From contig NZ_JAAIYP010000037.1 of the NCBI RefSeq assembly GCF_011022235.1, forward strand, positions 124,001-188,000: DNA of 64,000 bases. The letters run 5' to 3'. The translations under genes and the position numbers were made by a program. The notes under the pieces are model-generated. The model did no database searches and was not told where the DNA came from. It was given only the letters and a program-made list of their open reading frames with translations. The DNA is from Magnetospirillum aberrantis SpK. GTDB lineage: Bacteria; Pseudomonadota; Alphaproteobacteria; Rhodospirillales; Magnetospirillaceae. The first letter of the stretch is position 1. Every line of letters starts with the position of its first letter. Below are positions 53,202 through 61,927 of the stretch, one piece after another.

Positions 53202-54740
53202 TCATAGCCCCAATGCCGTCCGGCCGTCGGCAAGGGCCTTGACCTTGGAGCCGCCGGTCTGGACCTGGGGCCACGTAATGTCTCCCAGGTCGTAGGACAA
53301 CTGGTGTTCCAGCACTTCGACGGTGGCGTCGGACACGTTGGCCCGGCGGGTGCGGATGCGGTTTGCCGCCAGATCGGGCGGGGTGAACAGCCACAATCCC
53401 TTGAACGGCACGCCGGCCTCGCGGGCGACACGTTCGATGGCGTCGCGTTGTTCGGGTTTGGCGAAAACCGCGTCGGCGACCGCCGCATGGCCGGCGCGCA
53501 GCACTTGGCGGCAAGTCTCGTACAACGCCTGATAGGTCCGTTCGCCCATTTCGGGGGTATAGCCCTCGGGGCCCAGCTTGTCCAATAGACCGGCTCCCAT
53601 CAAGTGCTTGCGCAAGGAATCGGTGCGCACCACCGCCGCCGCCGGCATGGCCAGAAGCGGTGCCAGTTCACGTCCCATGCGCGACTTGCCGCTGCCCGAC
53701 AGGCCGCCGACCGCCAGTAAGGTGGGGGCGGGGGGCGACAGGTAATCCTGGGCCGCGATCAGGTAATCCCGTGCCGCCTGGGTCAGGCGGTCGCGTTCCG
53801 CGCCTTCGGCCCCGGCCGCCATGGTGGCCGAGACATGAGCCCGGACGGCGGCCCGCACCGACAGGAACAACGGCAGCGTGGCGACCGCCTGATAGTCGCC
53901 AGACAGGTCGAGGTAATGGTTGAAGGCATAACCGGCCAGTGGCCGGGCACCGCGCCGGTCCAGGTCCATCAACAGGAAAGCGAGGTCGTAGAAGACGTCG
54001 ATGCAGGCGAAGGTCTCGGAGAACTCGATGGCGTCGAACGGTGTCGGCCGGCCGCCCACCAGACAGATGTTGCCGCAATGCAGGTCGCCATGGCAGTGCC
54101 GCACCAGCCCGGCGGCCCGCCGTTCATCGAGAAGCCCGGCCAGCCGGGCAAGGGTGGCGTGCGTCGCCTCGGTCAAGGCCGCGCATTGGGCGGGCGGCAG
54201 GATGTCGGCATGGGCGGCCATGCTGGCGGCGTTGCCATCGACCACCGCCGCCATGGCGGCGGCTCCGCCCCGGTCGGGTCGTCGCGGTGCGCCCTGGTGA
54301 AACCGCCACACCGCTTCGGCCAACGCCTGGATGCGGTGCCGGTCGACCCTGCCGGCCGGCACCAGCTTGGAAAACAAGGTGCGCTGGTCGAAGCGGCGCA
54401 TGTGTACCAGCCATTCCACCGCTTCGCCATCGCCGCCCAGTCGCAACGCCCCGTCCGGGCCGCGTGTCACCGCGACCACGCCCAGATAGATGTCGGGCGC
54501 GGCGCGGCGGTTGATCTCGATTTCCGCCTCGCAGGCGCGGCGGCGGCTTTCCAGGCTGCTGAAGTCGAGAAAAGGCAGCACCACCGCCTTCTTCAGTTTC
54601 CAGGCGTGCTCGCCGGCCAGGAAGATGGTGGAGATGTGGGTGTCCAGACGTTGCGGCCGTCGGCCGCCATGGGTGGCGCTGCGGCTGAGAAAATGCAGCA
54701 CGTCCGCCTGGGGGGCGGGTGGGGAAGATGGTGCGGCCAT
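53202..54740 (-). CDS. Fusion of APH-like kinase and P-loop kinase (AAA-type)
   Basis: A 512-residue protein with two kinase parts. Residues 1-330 form an aminoglycoside phosphotransferase-like fold with catalytic loop RHCHGDLHCGNICL and the metal motif FDAIEFSETFACIDVFYDLAFLL. Residues 340-512 are a P-loop nucleoside-kinase-like domain with Walker A GLSGSGKSRMGRELA and RTDSLRKHL. This bipartite family is widespread and often adjoins stress genes, but the substrates are unknown. It precedes the Usp gene on the same strand. Confidence 0.88.
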   Translation of the reverse strand: MAAPSSPPAPQADVLHFLSRSATHGGRRPQRLDTHISTIFLAGEHAWKLKKAVVLPFLDFSSLESRRRACEAEIEINRRAAPDIYLGVVAVTRGPDGALRLGGDGEAVEWLVHMRRFDQRTLFSKLVPAGRVDRHRIQALAEAVWRFHQGAPRRPDRGGAAAMAAVVDGNAASMAAHADILPPAQCAALTEATHATLARLAGLLDERRAAGLVRHCHGDLHCGNICLVGGRPTPFDAIEFSETFACIDVFYDLAFLLMDLDRRGARPLAGYAFNHYLDLSGDYQAVATLPLFLSVRAAVRAHVSATMAAGAEGAERDRLTQAARDYLIAAQDYLSPPAPTLLAVGGLSGSGKSRMGRELAPLLAMPAAAVVRTDSLRKHLMGAGLLDKLGPEGYTPEMGERTYQALYETCRQVLRAGHAAVADAVFAKPEQRDAIERVAREAGVPFKGLWLFTPPDLAANRIRTRRANVSDATVEVLEHQLSYDLGDITWPQVQTGGSKVKALADGRTALGL

Positions 54741-54807
54741 GGCGTCCTCGACCGTCGGGGCTTTGGTTCGCTAAGCGATAAAGCCTCGGACGGCCAAGGG
54801 CAAGTGT

Positions 54808-54990
54808 TCAACCCTGGGGGGAGGACAGCACCACCGGCCAGCCGGTCAGTTTCTCGCGTCGGCACCAATTGCTGACCCGCGCCCGAAGCTGGGCGACAGG
54901 CGTGGGCGGACGGGGCGCCGGCCCCGGCCAGGACAGGCGGTAGGCGGCGCGGATCATGTCTTCGATGGTGAGATCGGTTTCGGTGTTCAT
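54808..54990 (-). CDS. Small hypothetical protein, 60 aa
   Basis: From ATG 54990, a short basic protein: MNTETDLTIEDMIRAAYRLS, a Pro-rich link, then RARVSNWCRREKLTGWPVVL. No family recognised. Same strand and spacing as its neighbours. An in-frame ATG at 55008 is another possible start. The ribosome site is weak, so this is a moderate-confidence gene. Confidence 0.45.
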   Translation of the reverse strand: MNTETDLTIEDMIRAAYRLSWPGPAPRPPTPVAQLRARVSNWCRREKLTGWPVVLSSPQG

Positions 54991-55108
54991 GCCGGATCTG
55001 ACGTCCATTGTCGGGCCGGATGCAGCATAGGGATGGGTTCGGGGTCGCAGCGTGACGCTTTGGTGAAAATGCCGGCGACCCTCGGTGCCGGGGCGGCTTC
55101 GCTTTCCG

Positions 55109-55540
55109 TCAGGCCGGTGACGCATCCAGCATGGCCGCCGCAAGACGGTCCAGGTTCGGGTGACGCGGCAACGTGGAGATCTGGTCCAGGGTGAACCAGC
55201 CGGTCTCGATCACGTCGCTGGCGGGGTGCGCCTCGCCTTCGGGGGTGGTCATGCGCACGGCGTTGACCACGAAATGGGTGCGGACCCGTCCCGACGCATC
55301 GTGGACGATGATGTCGAACACCTCGACCACCCTTTCAGGCCGGGCCCGGATTCCGGTTTCCTCGGCCAGTTCGCGTTGTGCCGCCGCCAGCACCGTTTCC
55401 CCCACCTCGACGGCGCCGCCGGGAAAGCCCCAGGGGTCGGGTGTGTTTCCCTTGCCGCGCCGCGCCAGCAAGACACGGCCATCGCGGACCACCATGGCCA
55501 GGGCGGCGGGGATCGGATGGGGCGGATAGTCGCGGTTCAT
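55109..55540 (-). CDS. Nudix hydrolase
   Basis: A 143-residue Nudix protein. The full Nudix box is present near residue 45: GGAVEVGETVLAAAQRELAE followed by ETGI, matching Gx5Ex7REUxEExGU. WGFPGG precedes it and HFVVNAVRM follows. Substrates could be ADP-ribose, NADH or oxidised nucleotides. I chose ATG 55540; the longer reading upstream runs antisense to the binding-protein gene and is not real. Divergent from the signalling operon starting at 55613. Confidence 0.92.
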   Translation of the reverse strand: MNRDYPPHPIPAALAMVVRDGRVLLARRGKGNTPDPWGFPGGAVEVGETVLAAAQRELAEETGIRARPERVVEVFDIIVHDASGRVRTHFVVNAVRMTTPEGEAHPASDVIETGWFTLDQISTLPRHPNLDRLAAAMLDASPA

Positions 55541-55612
55541 CGTGGCGTCGCTGTGGCGCTTGCCGGGGGAGACGGGCCATCCTATCCTAGCGCGGTTCCG
55601 TGGGGGAAGCCG

Positions 55613-56797
55613 ATGAGACTTTTGCTGGGGCTTCTGGTTGTCGTGGCTGCTTTGGCGGCGGGGCGGCCGGTTTGGGCCGCCGAGCCGGTCCGTATCGGGC
55701 TCGACGCCGAGTTCGGCCTGTTGGGCAGTACGTCGGCCCAGGCCATCGAACGCGGCATGCGCATCGCCATCGCCGAAGTCAACGCGGCCGGCGGTGTTCT
55801 GGGCGGTCGGCCCCTGGAACTGGCCATCCGCGACAACCGCTCGGTTCCCGCCCGCTCGCGCGAGAACCTGGTCGAACTGGCGACCATGCCCGACCTTGTG
55901 GCGGTGTTTTGTGGCCGCTTCAGTCCGGTCGTGTTGGAAAACATCGGCTTGCTGCACGATCTGGGGCTGATCCTGATGGACCCCTGGGCGTCGGCCGACG
56001 GCATCACCGATAACGGCCGCAAGCCCAATTACGTGTTCCGGCTTTCGCTGCGCGACCGTTGGGCCATGCCCGCCTTGCTGCGCCACGCCGCCGCCAAGGG
56101 GGCGGAACGGGTGGGCGTGCTGGCTCCCAACACCGGTTGGGGCCGTTCCGGCGTCGCCGCCATTGACCGCTCCGCCGGGCCGGGTATGCCCCAGGTGGTC
56201 GAGGTCAAATGGTACAATTGGGGCGAGAAAAGTCTGGCGCGGCCCTATGTGGAACTGTTGCGCGCCGGAGCCCAGGCAATCCTGTTCATCGCCAACGACG
56301 CCGAAGGGGCGGTGCTGTTGCGCGAGGTCGCCATGATGCCCCGGTCGGAACAGCTTCCGCTGATCATGCATTGGGGCGTGACCGGGGGAACCTTGACCGC
56401 GCAGGTGGGGGTTCCCATGGACACGTTGGATCTGTCGGTGGTTCAGACGTTCAGTTTCCTGACCGCCGACCCGCACAAGGCGATGCGTTTCCTTGGCTTG
56501 TGGCGCGAGATGTACGGTCCGGTCGAGGCCGCGGAAATCGCCTCGCCGGTCGGTGTCGCCCATGCTTACGATCTGGTGCATCTGTTGGCGCAAGCCATCG
56601 ACCGGGCGGGGTCCACCGACCGTGCCCGCGTGCGCGATGCGCTCGAGCATTCGCCGCCTTACGATGGGCTGGTGCGGCGCTATGCCCCGCCGTTCACACC
56701 GGAAGACCACGACGCGCTGGGGCCTGAGAACGTGTTCATGGCTGTTCCGCGCGCCGATGGAACCATCGTGCCGTTGCCGGCGGGAGGGGGGCGGTGA
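55613..56797 (+). CDS. Periplasmic ligand-binding protein (branched-chain amino acid type)
   Basis: A 394-residue secreted protein of the type I periplasmic-binding fold (Peripla_BP_6). A signal peptide (residues 1-24, ending VWAAE) precedes RIGLDAEFGLLGSTSAQAIERG, EVNAAGGVLGGRPLELAIRDN and GVLAPNTGWGRSG. ABC transporter genes are absent here. Its stop overlaps the kinase start (GTGA), so it is probably a ligand-sensing partner for that kinase rather than a transport component. GGGGGAAG lies just before ATG 55613. Confidence 0.9.
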   Translation: MRLLLGLLVVVAALAAGRPVWAAEPVRIGLDAEFGLLGSTSAQAIERGMRIAIAEVNAAGGVLGGRPLELAIRDNRSVPARSRENLVELATMPDLVAVFCGRFSPVVLENIGLLHDLGLILMDPWASADGITDNGRKPNYVFRLSLRDRWAMPALLRHAAAKGAERVGVLAPNTGWGRSGVAAIDRSAGPGMPQVVEVKWYNWGEKSLARPYVELLRAGAQAILFIANDAEGAVLLREVAMMPRSEQLPLIMHWGVTGGTLTAQVGVPMDTLDLSVVQTFSFLTADPHKAMRFLGLWREMYGPVEAAEIASPVGVAHAYDLVHLLAQAIDRAGSTDRARVRDALEHSPPYDGLVRRYAPPFTPEDHDALGPENVFMAVPRADGTIVPLPAGGGR

Positions 56798-58926
56798 TTC
56801 CCCGGTTGGGTTCCCGGCTTTCCACTCGTGTCGCGGTTTCCGCCTCGGCCTTGGCCGTGTTCTTCGTTCTGTTGATGGGCGGCGGTGCCTGGTTGGTGAC
56901 GGCGCAGCTGATTCGCGGCCAGGTTTCCGAGCTGTTGTCCACCGAGGCGACCTTGCGGGCCGAGAAGGTGAGCGACCTGATCGACGGCATCTCGGCGACG
57001 TTCCATGCCTTGGCCGGTAATTCCGCCATCGCCAACGCCCTGGTGGACAGCGTCGGACGCGAAACCTACCTGCGCCCCCTGTTGGCCGACGTCGCCGAAG
57101 TGCACGGCATGCGGACGGCATTGGCGGTCACCGACTTCATCGGCCGGCCGTTGGTCGGGGGGCTTGGCGGAAGCGACATGGAACCGGACCCGTGGGTGGC
57201 GGCGGCGGTGGCCAGCGGCCGCGTGCGGGCGACGGTGACGGTGGGGGGCGACGGCCCGGAGTTACGGGTGGCCGAACCGGTGATCTATGCCAATACCGGC
57301 ACTGCCGAAGGGGCCTTGGTGTGGCGTGTGACCCTGGACGAACTGGCCCGACGCGCCGCGCAACAGGCTGGCGTGGTCAGCGGCGAATTGCGGGTCGAGG
57401 CCGATGGCCGTTCGTACGTGGCCCGCTTGGACAAGGGGTTGGACGACGCCCAGGCACCCATGATCGCCGAGGCGGCGGTGCCGCTGGCTCCGCAATTGTC
57501 GGTGGTCCGTCTGTTCGTCCGTGTCGGCGCGCAGCCGCAGACCCTGGACGTGCCGCTCAGGCGGCTGACCACCACGTTCCTGGCCATCGGTGCCGCCAGC
57601 ACCTTGTTGGTGGTGCTGTTCGCCGCTGTTCTGGGGCGGCGGTTGACATACGCTCTTTCTGGTCTGGCCGAGGCGGCGACATCGTTCGCTTTCGGCAAAG
57701 GCGACCGTGCCGCGTTCGTCATCGACGGCGACGACGAGATCGCCCGGTTGGGCGCGGCGTTTTCCGGCATGGTCGAACGCCTGGATGCGGCGTACCAGGA
57801 TTTGGAACGCCGCAGCCAGACCTTGCTGTCCAATGCCGAACGTGTTGCCCGCATCGGCAGCGCCACCTGGGAATCGGCCACCGGTCGCCAGGTGTGGTCC
57901 GATCAGTTCCATGCTCTTTTGGGGACCGTGCCCGGCGAGGAGGACCCCAGCCGTGCCGCCTTTTTCCGGCGGGTGCATTACGACGACCGCGAACGGCTGG
58001 CCGCCGCCCTTGACGCCGCCCTGTCCCGTCAAGGCGATGGCCATGTGGTCGAGGATATCCGTTTGATGCGCCCCGACGGCCAGGAACGGGTCGGCCAGTT
58101 CCGTGCCGAGGTGGCCTATGGCGACGACGGGTTGCCGACCCGCGTCGACGTCACCATCCAGGACATCACCGACCGCAAGCGGCTCGAGGAGAAACTGGAC
58201 GCCCTGGTGGTCGAGTTGAGCCGTTCCAACGAAGAACTGGAGCAATTCGCCTATGTGGCGTCGCACGATTTGCGGCAGCCGTTGCGGACCGTGCGCTCCT
58301 ATGTGTCGCTGATCGAGGAAAGCCTGGACGACAAGCTGGATGTCGAAACCCGCGAGTTCATGGACTTCATCCGTGACGGCGTGCGGCGCATGGACGCGCT
58401 GATCACCGATCTTCTGGCCTATTCCCGTGTCGGCCGTGCCAGCACCGACCAGCCGGTGGACACCAGCCGCGCCGCCGATCTCGCCTTGATGGACCTGCAA
58501 ACCGAGATCGACGAGGCCGGCGCCCATGTGGTGTTGCCGGCCAAGATGCCGGTGGTTCTGGGCGATGCGGGCGAGATGACGCGCTTGTTCCAGAATTTGG
58601 TCGGAAACGCGGTCAAGTACCGTTCACCCGAGCGTCGCCCCGAGGTGGTGGTGACCTTGGGGGACTGGGGTGATTATTGGCAGTTCACGGTGGCCGACAA
58701 CGGTATCGGCGTCCCCCCGGAACATGCCGAGCGGGTGTTCGGTATTTTCCAGCGTCTCCATGCCCGTGACGAATACGAAGGCACTGGTATCGGCCTTGCC
58801 ATTTGCCGCAAGGTGGTCGAGCGCCAGGGCGGGCGTATCTGGGTGGAGCCGGGGGCGCCGACCGGGACCATCTTCCATTTCACTTGGCCCAAGATGCGCC
58901 GGTTGCCCGAACCGGCGGGTGCCTGA
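56794..58926 (+). CDS. Membrane sensor histidine kinase (HAMP-PAS, Cph1-like core)
   Basis: A 710-residue kinase starting at GTG 56794. TM1 (about 15-38), a periplasmic sensor of about 215 residues, TM2 (about 265-290, LAIGAASTLLVVLFAAV), a HAMP linker and a PAS domain (from about 345) with PAC end VTIQDITDRKRLEEKL follow. Phosphoacceptor His is in FAYVASHDLRQPLRTV; ATPase motifs are NLVGNAVKYR, DNGIGVPP and GTGIGLAI. The periplasmic domain may contact the upstream binding protein. The next gene encodes a Rcp1-like regulator, its likely phosphate acceptor. Confidence 0.93.
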   Translation: MIPRLGSRLSTRVAVSASALAVFFVLLMGGGAWLVTAQLIRGQVSELLSTEATLRAEKVSDLIDGISATFHALAGNSAIANALVDSVGRETYLRPLLADVAEVHGMRTALAVTDFIGRPLVGGLGGSDMEPDPWVAAAVASGRVRATVTVGGDGPELRVAEPVIYANTGTAEGALVWRVTLDELARRAAQQAGVVSGELRVEADGRSYVARLDKGLDDAQAPMIAEAAVPLAPQLSVVRLFVRVGAQPQTLDVPLRRLTTTFLAIGAASTLLVVLFAAVLGRRLTYALSGLAEAATSFAFGKGDRAAFVIDGDDEIARLGAAFSGMVERLDAAYQDLERRSQTLLSNAERVARIGSATWESATGRQVWSDQFHALLGTVPGEEDPSRAAFFRRVHYDDRERLAAALDAALSRQGDGHVVEDIRLMRPDGQERVGQFRAEVAYGDDGLPTRVDVTIQDITDRKRLEEKLDALVVELSRSNEELEQFAYVASHDLRQPLRTVRSYVSLIEESLDDKLDVETREFMDFIRDGVRRMDALITDLLAYSRVGRASTDQPVDTSRAADLALMDLQTEIDEAGAHVVLPAKMPVVLGDAGEMTRLFQNLVGNAVKYRSPERRPEVVVTLGDWGDYWQFTVADNGIGVPPEHAERVFGIFQRLHARDEYEGTGIGLAICRKVVERQGGRIWVEPGAPTGTIFHFTWPKMRRLPEPAGA

Positions 58927-58940
58927 CAAGCGGGAACGAC

Positions 58941-59393
58941 ATGGACGAGCCGCAAGACACCTTCCACATCCTGTTGGTCGAAGACGATTTGGGCGACGCC
59001 GGGCTGGTCAGGATCGCGCTGAAGCGCGGGACCTATCCGGTGACCCTTCACCATGTGAAAAACGGGGGGGAGGCGCTGGCCTTCCTGCGGCGCATCGGTG
59101 CCGATTTCCGTTCGGCGCCACGCCCGGCGCTGATCCTGCTCGATCTCAACCTGCCGGGCCGTTCCGGGCACGAAATTCTTGAGGAGTTGAAGGGGGACCG
59201 GGCCTTGCGCGGCATTCCGGTGGTGGTCCTGTCCACCTCCGAGGCCGAGCGCGACGTCGCCAAGGCCTACCAGATGGGGGCCAACTCCTTTCTGTCCAAA
59301 CCCATGGACGTCGAGGATTTCAGCCGCGCCATCCACGCGGTCCAGGATTACTGGTTTCGTGTGGTGTGTCTGCCGGCCAAGGGGGGGATATGA
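58941..59393 (+). CDS. Single-domain response regulator (Rcp1-like)
   Basis: A 150-residue stand-alone receiver. Acidic pocket EDD in ILLVEDDLGDAGL, phospho-acceptor Asp in LILLDLNLPGRSG, Thr/Ser in VVLSTSEAE and Lys in SFLSKPMD. No output domain. The length and the tail FSRAIHAVQDYWFRVV match Rcp1-type partners of phytochrome-like kinases. It lies between the membrane kinase (14 bases) and the hybrid kinase (overlap ATGA), suggesting a phosphorelay shuttle. Confidence 0.94.
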   Translation: MDEPQDTFHILLVEDDLGDAGLVRIALKRGTYPVTLHHVKNGGEALAFLRRIGADFRSAPRPALILLDLNLPGRSGHEILEELKGDRALRGIPVVVLSTSEAERDVAKAYQMGANSFLSKPMDVEDFSRAIHAVQDYWFRVVCLPAKGGI

Positions 59394-61300
59394 GCGAGAC
59401 CATCCACGTCTTGCTGCTTGAGGACGATCCCGCCGACGCCAAATTGGTCGAACGGATGCTGCGGCGGGTCACCCACACCGACTTTCTGGTGGAAACCTGC
59501 GGTCGCCTGGGGGGCGCCACGCAACGTCTGGCGCTTGGCGGCATCGACGTGGTTCTGGCCGACCTGTCGCTTCCCGACAGCGCGGGCCTGTCCACGCTGA
59601 CGGCGCTGACCGCCGCCGCGCCGGATCTGCCGGTGGTGGTGCTGACCGGCAATGACGACGATTTCCAGGCCATCGAGGCGTTGAAACACGGTGCCCAGGA
59701 TTATCTGGTCAAAGGCGCCAGCGACGGCCACATGCTGTCGCGGGTGGTCCGTTATGCCATCGAACGCAAGGGGGCGGAACGGGCGCTGAAGGAGGCGCGC
59801 GACCGTGCCGAACTGGCGGCGCACGCCAAGTCGGTGTTCTTGGCCACCGTCGGGCACGAGGTGCGGACGCCCTTGAACGGCATTCTTGGCATGGCGCGGT
59901 TGCTGCTCGACACTCCGCTTGATGTCAAACAGCGGACCTTCGCCGAGACGGTGGTCAGTTCGGGCGAGTTGCTGTTGGGATTGGTCAACGACATTCTGGA
60001 TTTCTCGCGGCTCGAGGCGGACGGGCTGACGCTGGAGACCGTCGCTTTCGACGCCCTGGATCTGATCGATGAACTGCGTCTGATGATGGCGCCGCGAGCC
60101 GCCGAGAAGGGGCTGATCCTGGGGTGCCGTTTCGGAGGCGGCGTGCCGTCTTTCGTCTCTGGCGACCCGCTGAGATTGCGTCAGATTTTGCTTAATCTGG
60201 TGGGCAACGCCATCAAGTTCACCGACAGCGGTTCCGTCACCATGTCGGTCGAGGCCATCGATTCCCTGGCCGATGGCCGGGTAGTCCTGCGGTTCGCCGT
60301 GTCCGACACGGGAATCGGTATCCCCGAGGCGGCGCGCGGCGGTCTGTTCACCGAATTCTGGCAGGCCGATTCGTCCATTACCCGCCGCTTCGGCGGTACC
60401 GGCCTGGGGCTTGCCATCTGCAAGCGGCTGGTGACGCTGATGGGTGGCGACATCGGCTATGACTGCCAGGACGGGACGGGCAGCACCTTCTGGTTCGTGG
60501 TGGCGCTGCCGCCGGCCGAAGCGACGGCGGTGCAGACGGAAGAGACGGTGGTCGATGATGACCGCCCCAGTTGCAATATTCTTCTGGTGGATGACAACCC
60601 GGTCAACCGCGAGGTGGCTGCCGGCCTGTTGCAACGCCAGGGGCACCGGGTCACCGCGGTCGAGGATGGGCTGGCGGCGATCGAGGCCATGCGCCTGGGT
60701 GGGTTCCAATTGGTCTTGCTGGACATGCACATGCCGGACATGGACGGGCTGGAAACCGCCCGACGCATCCGTGCCCTGGGGGGAACGGCGGCGACCACGC
60801 CCATGTGGCTGCTGACCGCCAACCCGACCGAACGCGACGGCCGTCTGTGGCGCGACGCCGGCCTGAACGGCTGCTTGGCCAAGCCGTTCCATGTCGAGGA
60901 GGTGGTGCGGCTGCTGGCGGCCACCGAAACGCCGGGCAGAGACGAAATCCCGGTGGGGCCCGAGGTGTCGTTGTTGGCGTTGCCCGATTTCCTGGCCGAC
61001 CTCAAGGATTTGGGGCGTGACCGCATGCGCGGGCTGGTCGAACTGTTCCGCACGTCTTCGTCCGAGGATTTGCGTCAGGTTCTGGCCCATGCCGAGGCGC
61101 AATCCCTGACGCCGTTGGCGGCGTCGGTGCACCGCATGGCCTCGGCCTCGGCCAGTTTGCACCTTCTGGCGCTCAACGAACGCTGTCGCACCATCGAGAA
61201 CATGGCCCGCGCCGAGGACCCGGCCAGCGTCGCCTGGGCCAAGGCCTTGCCCGACCTGTGGGAACGCTCGCTCAAGGCGCTGAGGGAAGTGGTGGAGTAG
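59390..61300 (+). CDS. Hybrid histidine kinase REC-HK-REC-HPt
   Basis: A 636-residue soluble multi-module protein starting at ATG 59390. REC1 (about 1-125) has its Asp in VVLADLSLPDSAG. A coiled linker leads to the DHp domain, His in FLATVGHEVRTPLNGI, then HATPase_c (NLVGNAIKF, DTGIGIP, GTGLGLAI). REC2 (about 395-515) has Asp in LVLLDMHMPDMDG. A C-terminal HPt-like helical bundle (about 535-636) has its His in SVHRMASASASL. The usual HPt HxLKGxxxxxG is degenerate, so its activity is less certain. The operon as a whole could pass phosphate from sensor kinase to Rcp1-like protein to this hub. Confidence 0.92.
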   Translation: MSETIHVLLLEDDPADAKLVERMLRRVTHTDFLVETCGRLGGATQRLALGGIDVVLADLSLPDSAGLSTLTALTAAAPDLPVVVLTGNDDDFQAIEALKHGAQDYLVKGASDGHMLSRVVRYAIERKGAERALKEARDRAELAAHAKSVFLATVGHEVRTPLNGILGMARLLLDTPLDVKQRTFAETVVSSGELLLGLVNDILDFSRLEADGLTLETVAFDALDLIDELRLMMAPRAAEKGLILGCRFGGGVPSFVSGDPLRLRQILLNLVGNAIKFTDSGSVTMSVEAIDSLADGRVVLRFAVSDTGIGIPEAARGGLFTEFWQADSSITRRFGGTGLGLAICKRLVTLMGGDIGYDCQDGTGSTFWFVVALPPAEATAVQTEETVVDDDRPSCNILLVDDNPVNREVAAGLLQRQGHRVTAVEDGLAAIEAMRLGGFQLVLLDMHMPDMDGLETARRIRALGGTAATTPMWLLTANPTERDGRLWRDAGLNGCLAKPFHVEEVVRLLAATETPGRDEIPVGPEVSLLALPDFLADLKDLGRDRMRGLVELFRTSSSEDLRQVLAHAEAQSLTPLAASVHRMASASASLHLLALNERCRTIENMARAEDPASVAWAKALPDLWERSLKALREVVE

Positions 61301-61301
61301 A

Positions 61302-61389
61302 GCAGCCTGCGTTCGATCGGACGCAGGCTGCGACCTGCGGCCGTTGAGGCCGCGGCCAAGCCCGCGGAGGAGGGCGCCCGGTGAGGGAC
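61302..61389. repeat. Structured interspersed repeat, copy B
   Basis: Lies directly after the hybrid kinase stop. I: 13-bp stem 61302-61314/61319-61331 with loop GATC, including one G-T pair. II: GCGGCC/GGCCGC at 61337-61342/61348-61353 with loop GTTGA. Linker GGCCAAG. III: 61360-61365/61370-61375, five pairs and one mismatch, loop GGAG. Linker GCCCGGTGAGGGAC at 61376-61389. Stem IV is not next to it; a hairpin 38 bases further (61427-61465) may be its counterpart. The core 61336-61389 is close in sequence to copy A. Confidence 0.72.
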
Positions 61390-61426
61390 AAAGGAAGCCC
61401 AGACCATATGATGTATATGCTTTAGC

Positions 61427-61465
61427 CCCTATGTTCGCCAGCCGTTTCAGGGGGCGAGCATAGGG
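61427..61465. other. Isolated hairpin in the 61.3-62.1 kb gene-free stretch
   Basis: CCCTATGTTCGCC (61427-61439) pairs with GGCGAGCATAGGG (61453-61465), 13 bp with one G-T pair, loop 13 bases. A second small hairpin CTCGGT/ACCGAG lies at 61496-61511. Nothing else was recognised between 61390 and 61534. The stretch 61955-62124 holds the hydrogenase promoter. The 61301-62124 region therefore contains repeats and an IS remnant but no intact gene. Confidence 0.5.
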
Positions 61466-61597
61466 TCTAGTTGTGAAGTCTCAGGAGGTTGCCCACTCGG
61501 TCTGAACCGAGGAAGCTGAAGTTGCTGAGATCGTGTCCCAGGGATTGGTGTAACAGCGCAGTCGCCGTTTGATCTCCGGCAGGCTTGGCCGGGTTGC

Positions 61598-61828
61598 TCA
61601 GGCTGCCGCGACGGGCGGCAGGCTTGTCAGCGGATCATCACCCAAGGGGGCGACGGATTCCAGGGTCATGTAGCGGGCTCGTTGGACGGCCCATTCGTCG
61701 TTCTGCTCCAAGAGGATGGCGCCGATCAGGCGGGTGATGGCTGCTTCGTTGGGGAAGATGCCGACGACCTCGGTGCGGCGTTTGATCTCGCCGTTGAGGC
61801 GCTCGATGGGATTGAAGGTCGCAACCAA
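61598..61828 (-). pseudogene. IS256-family transposase, C-terminal remnant
   Basis: The 76 codons starting [20 protein letters not shown] then [10 protein letters not shown], and [19 protein letters not shown], match the C-terminus of Mutator/IS256 transposases, including the RLNGEIKRR segment. In frame, a TAG stops two codons before the first usable codon (TTG), and the catalytic DDE region is absent. The reading frame is broken and truncated; it should not give an active transposase. Confidence 0.85.
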
Positions 61829-61874
61829 ACCCTACCGAAGATCGACGATGACCACCCGCGACACGCGCGGGCAA

Positions 61875-61927
61875 GCCTGGGGATGATGCCTCCGGGCGCT
61901 ACGCGCCCTGCGCCATCATCCCCAGGC
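61875..61927. repeat. Nested inverted repeat inside the IS remnant
   Basis: An outer 14-bp perfect stem GCCTGGGGATGATG / CATCATCCCCAGGC encloses an inner 6-bp stem GGGCGC-TAC-GCGCCC. Adjacent CCCGCG-ACACG-CGCGGG (about 61855-61871) forms another small hairpin. This does not look like part of a normal IS256 5' end. It could be a second repeat inserted in the remnant. Confidence 0.6.

Noticed and set aside
55541-57121. Minus-strand upstream extension of the Nudix frame, giving a 670-codon reading
   Set aside because: The extension lies antisense to the binding-protein and kinase genes and is Arg/Gly/His low complexity. The Nudix protein starts at 55540.
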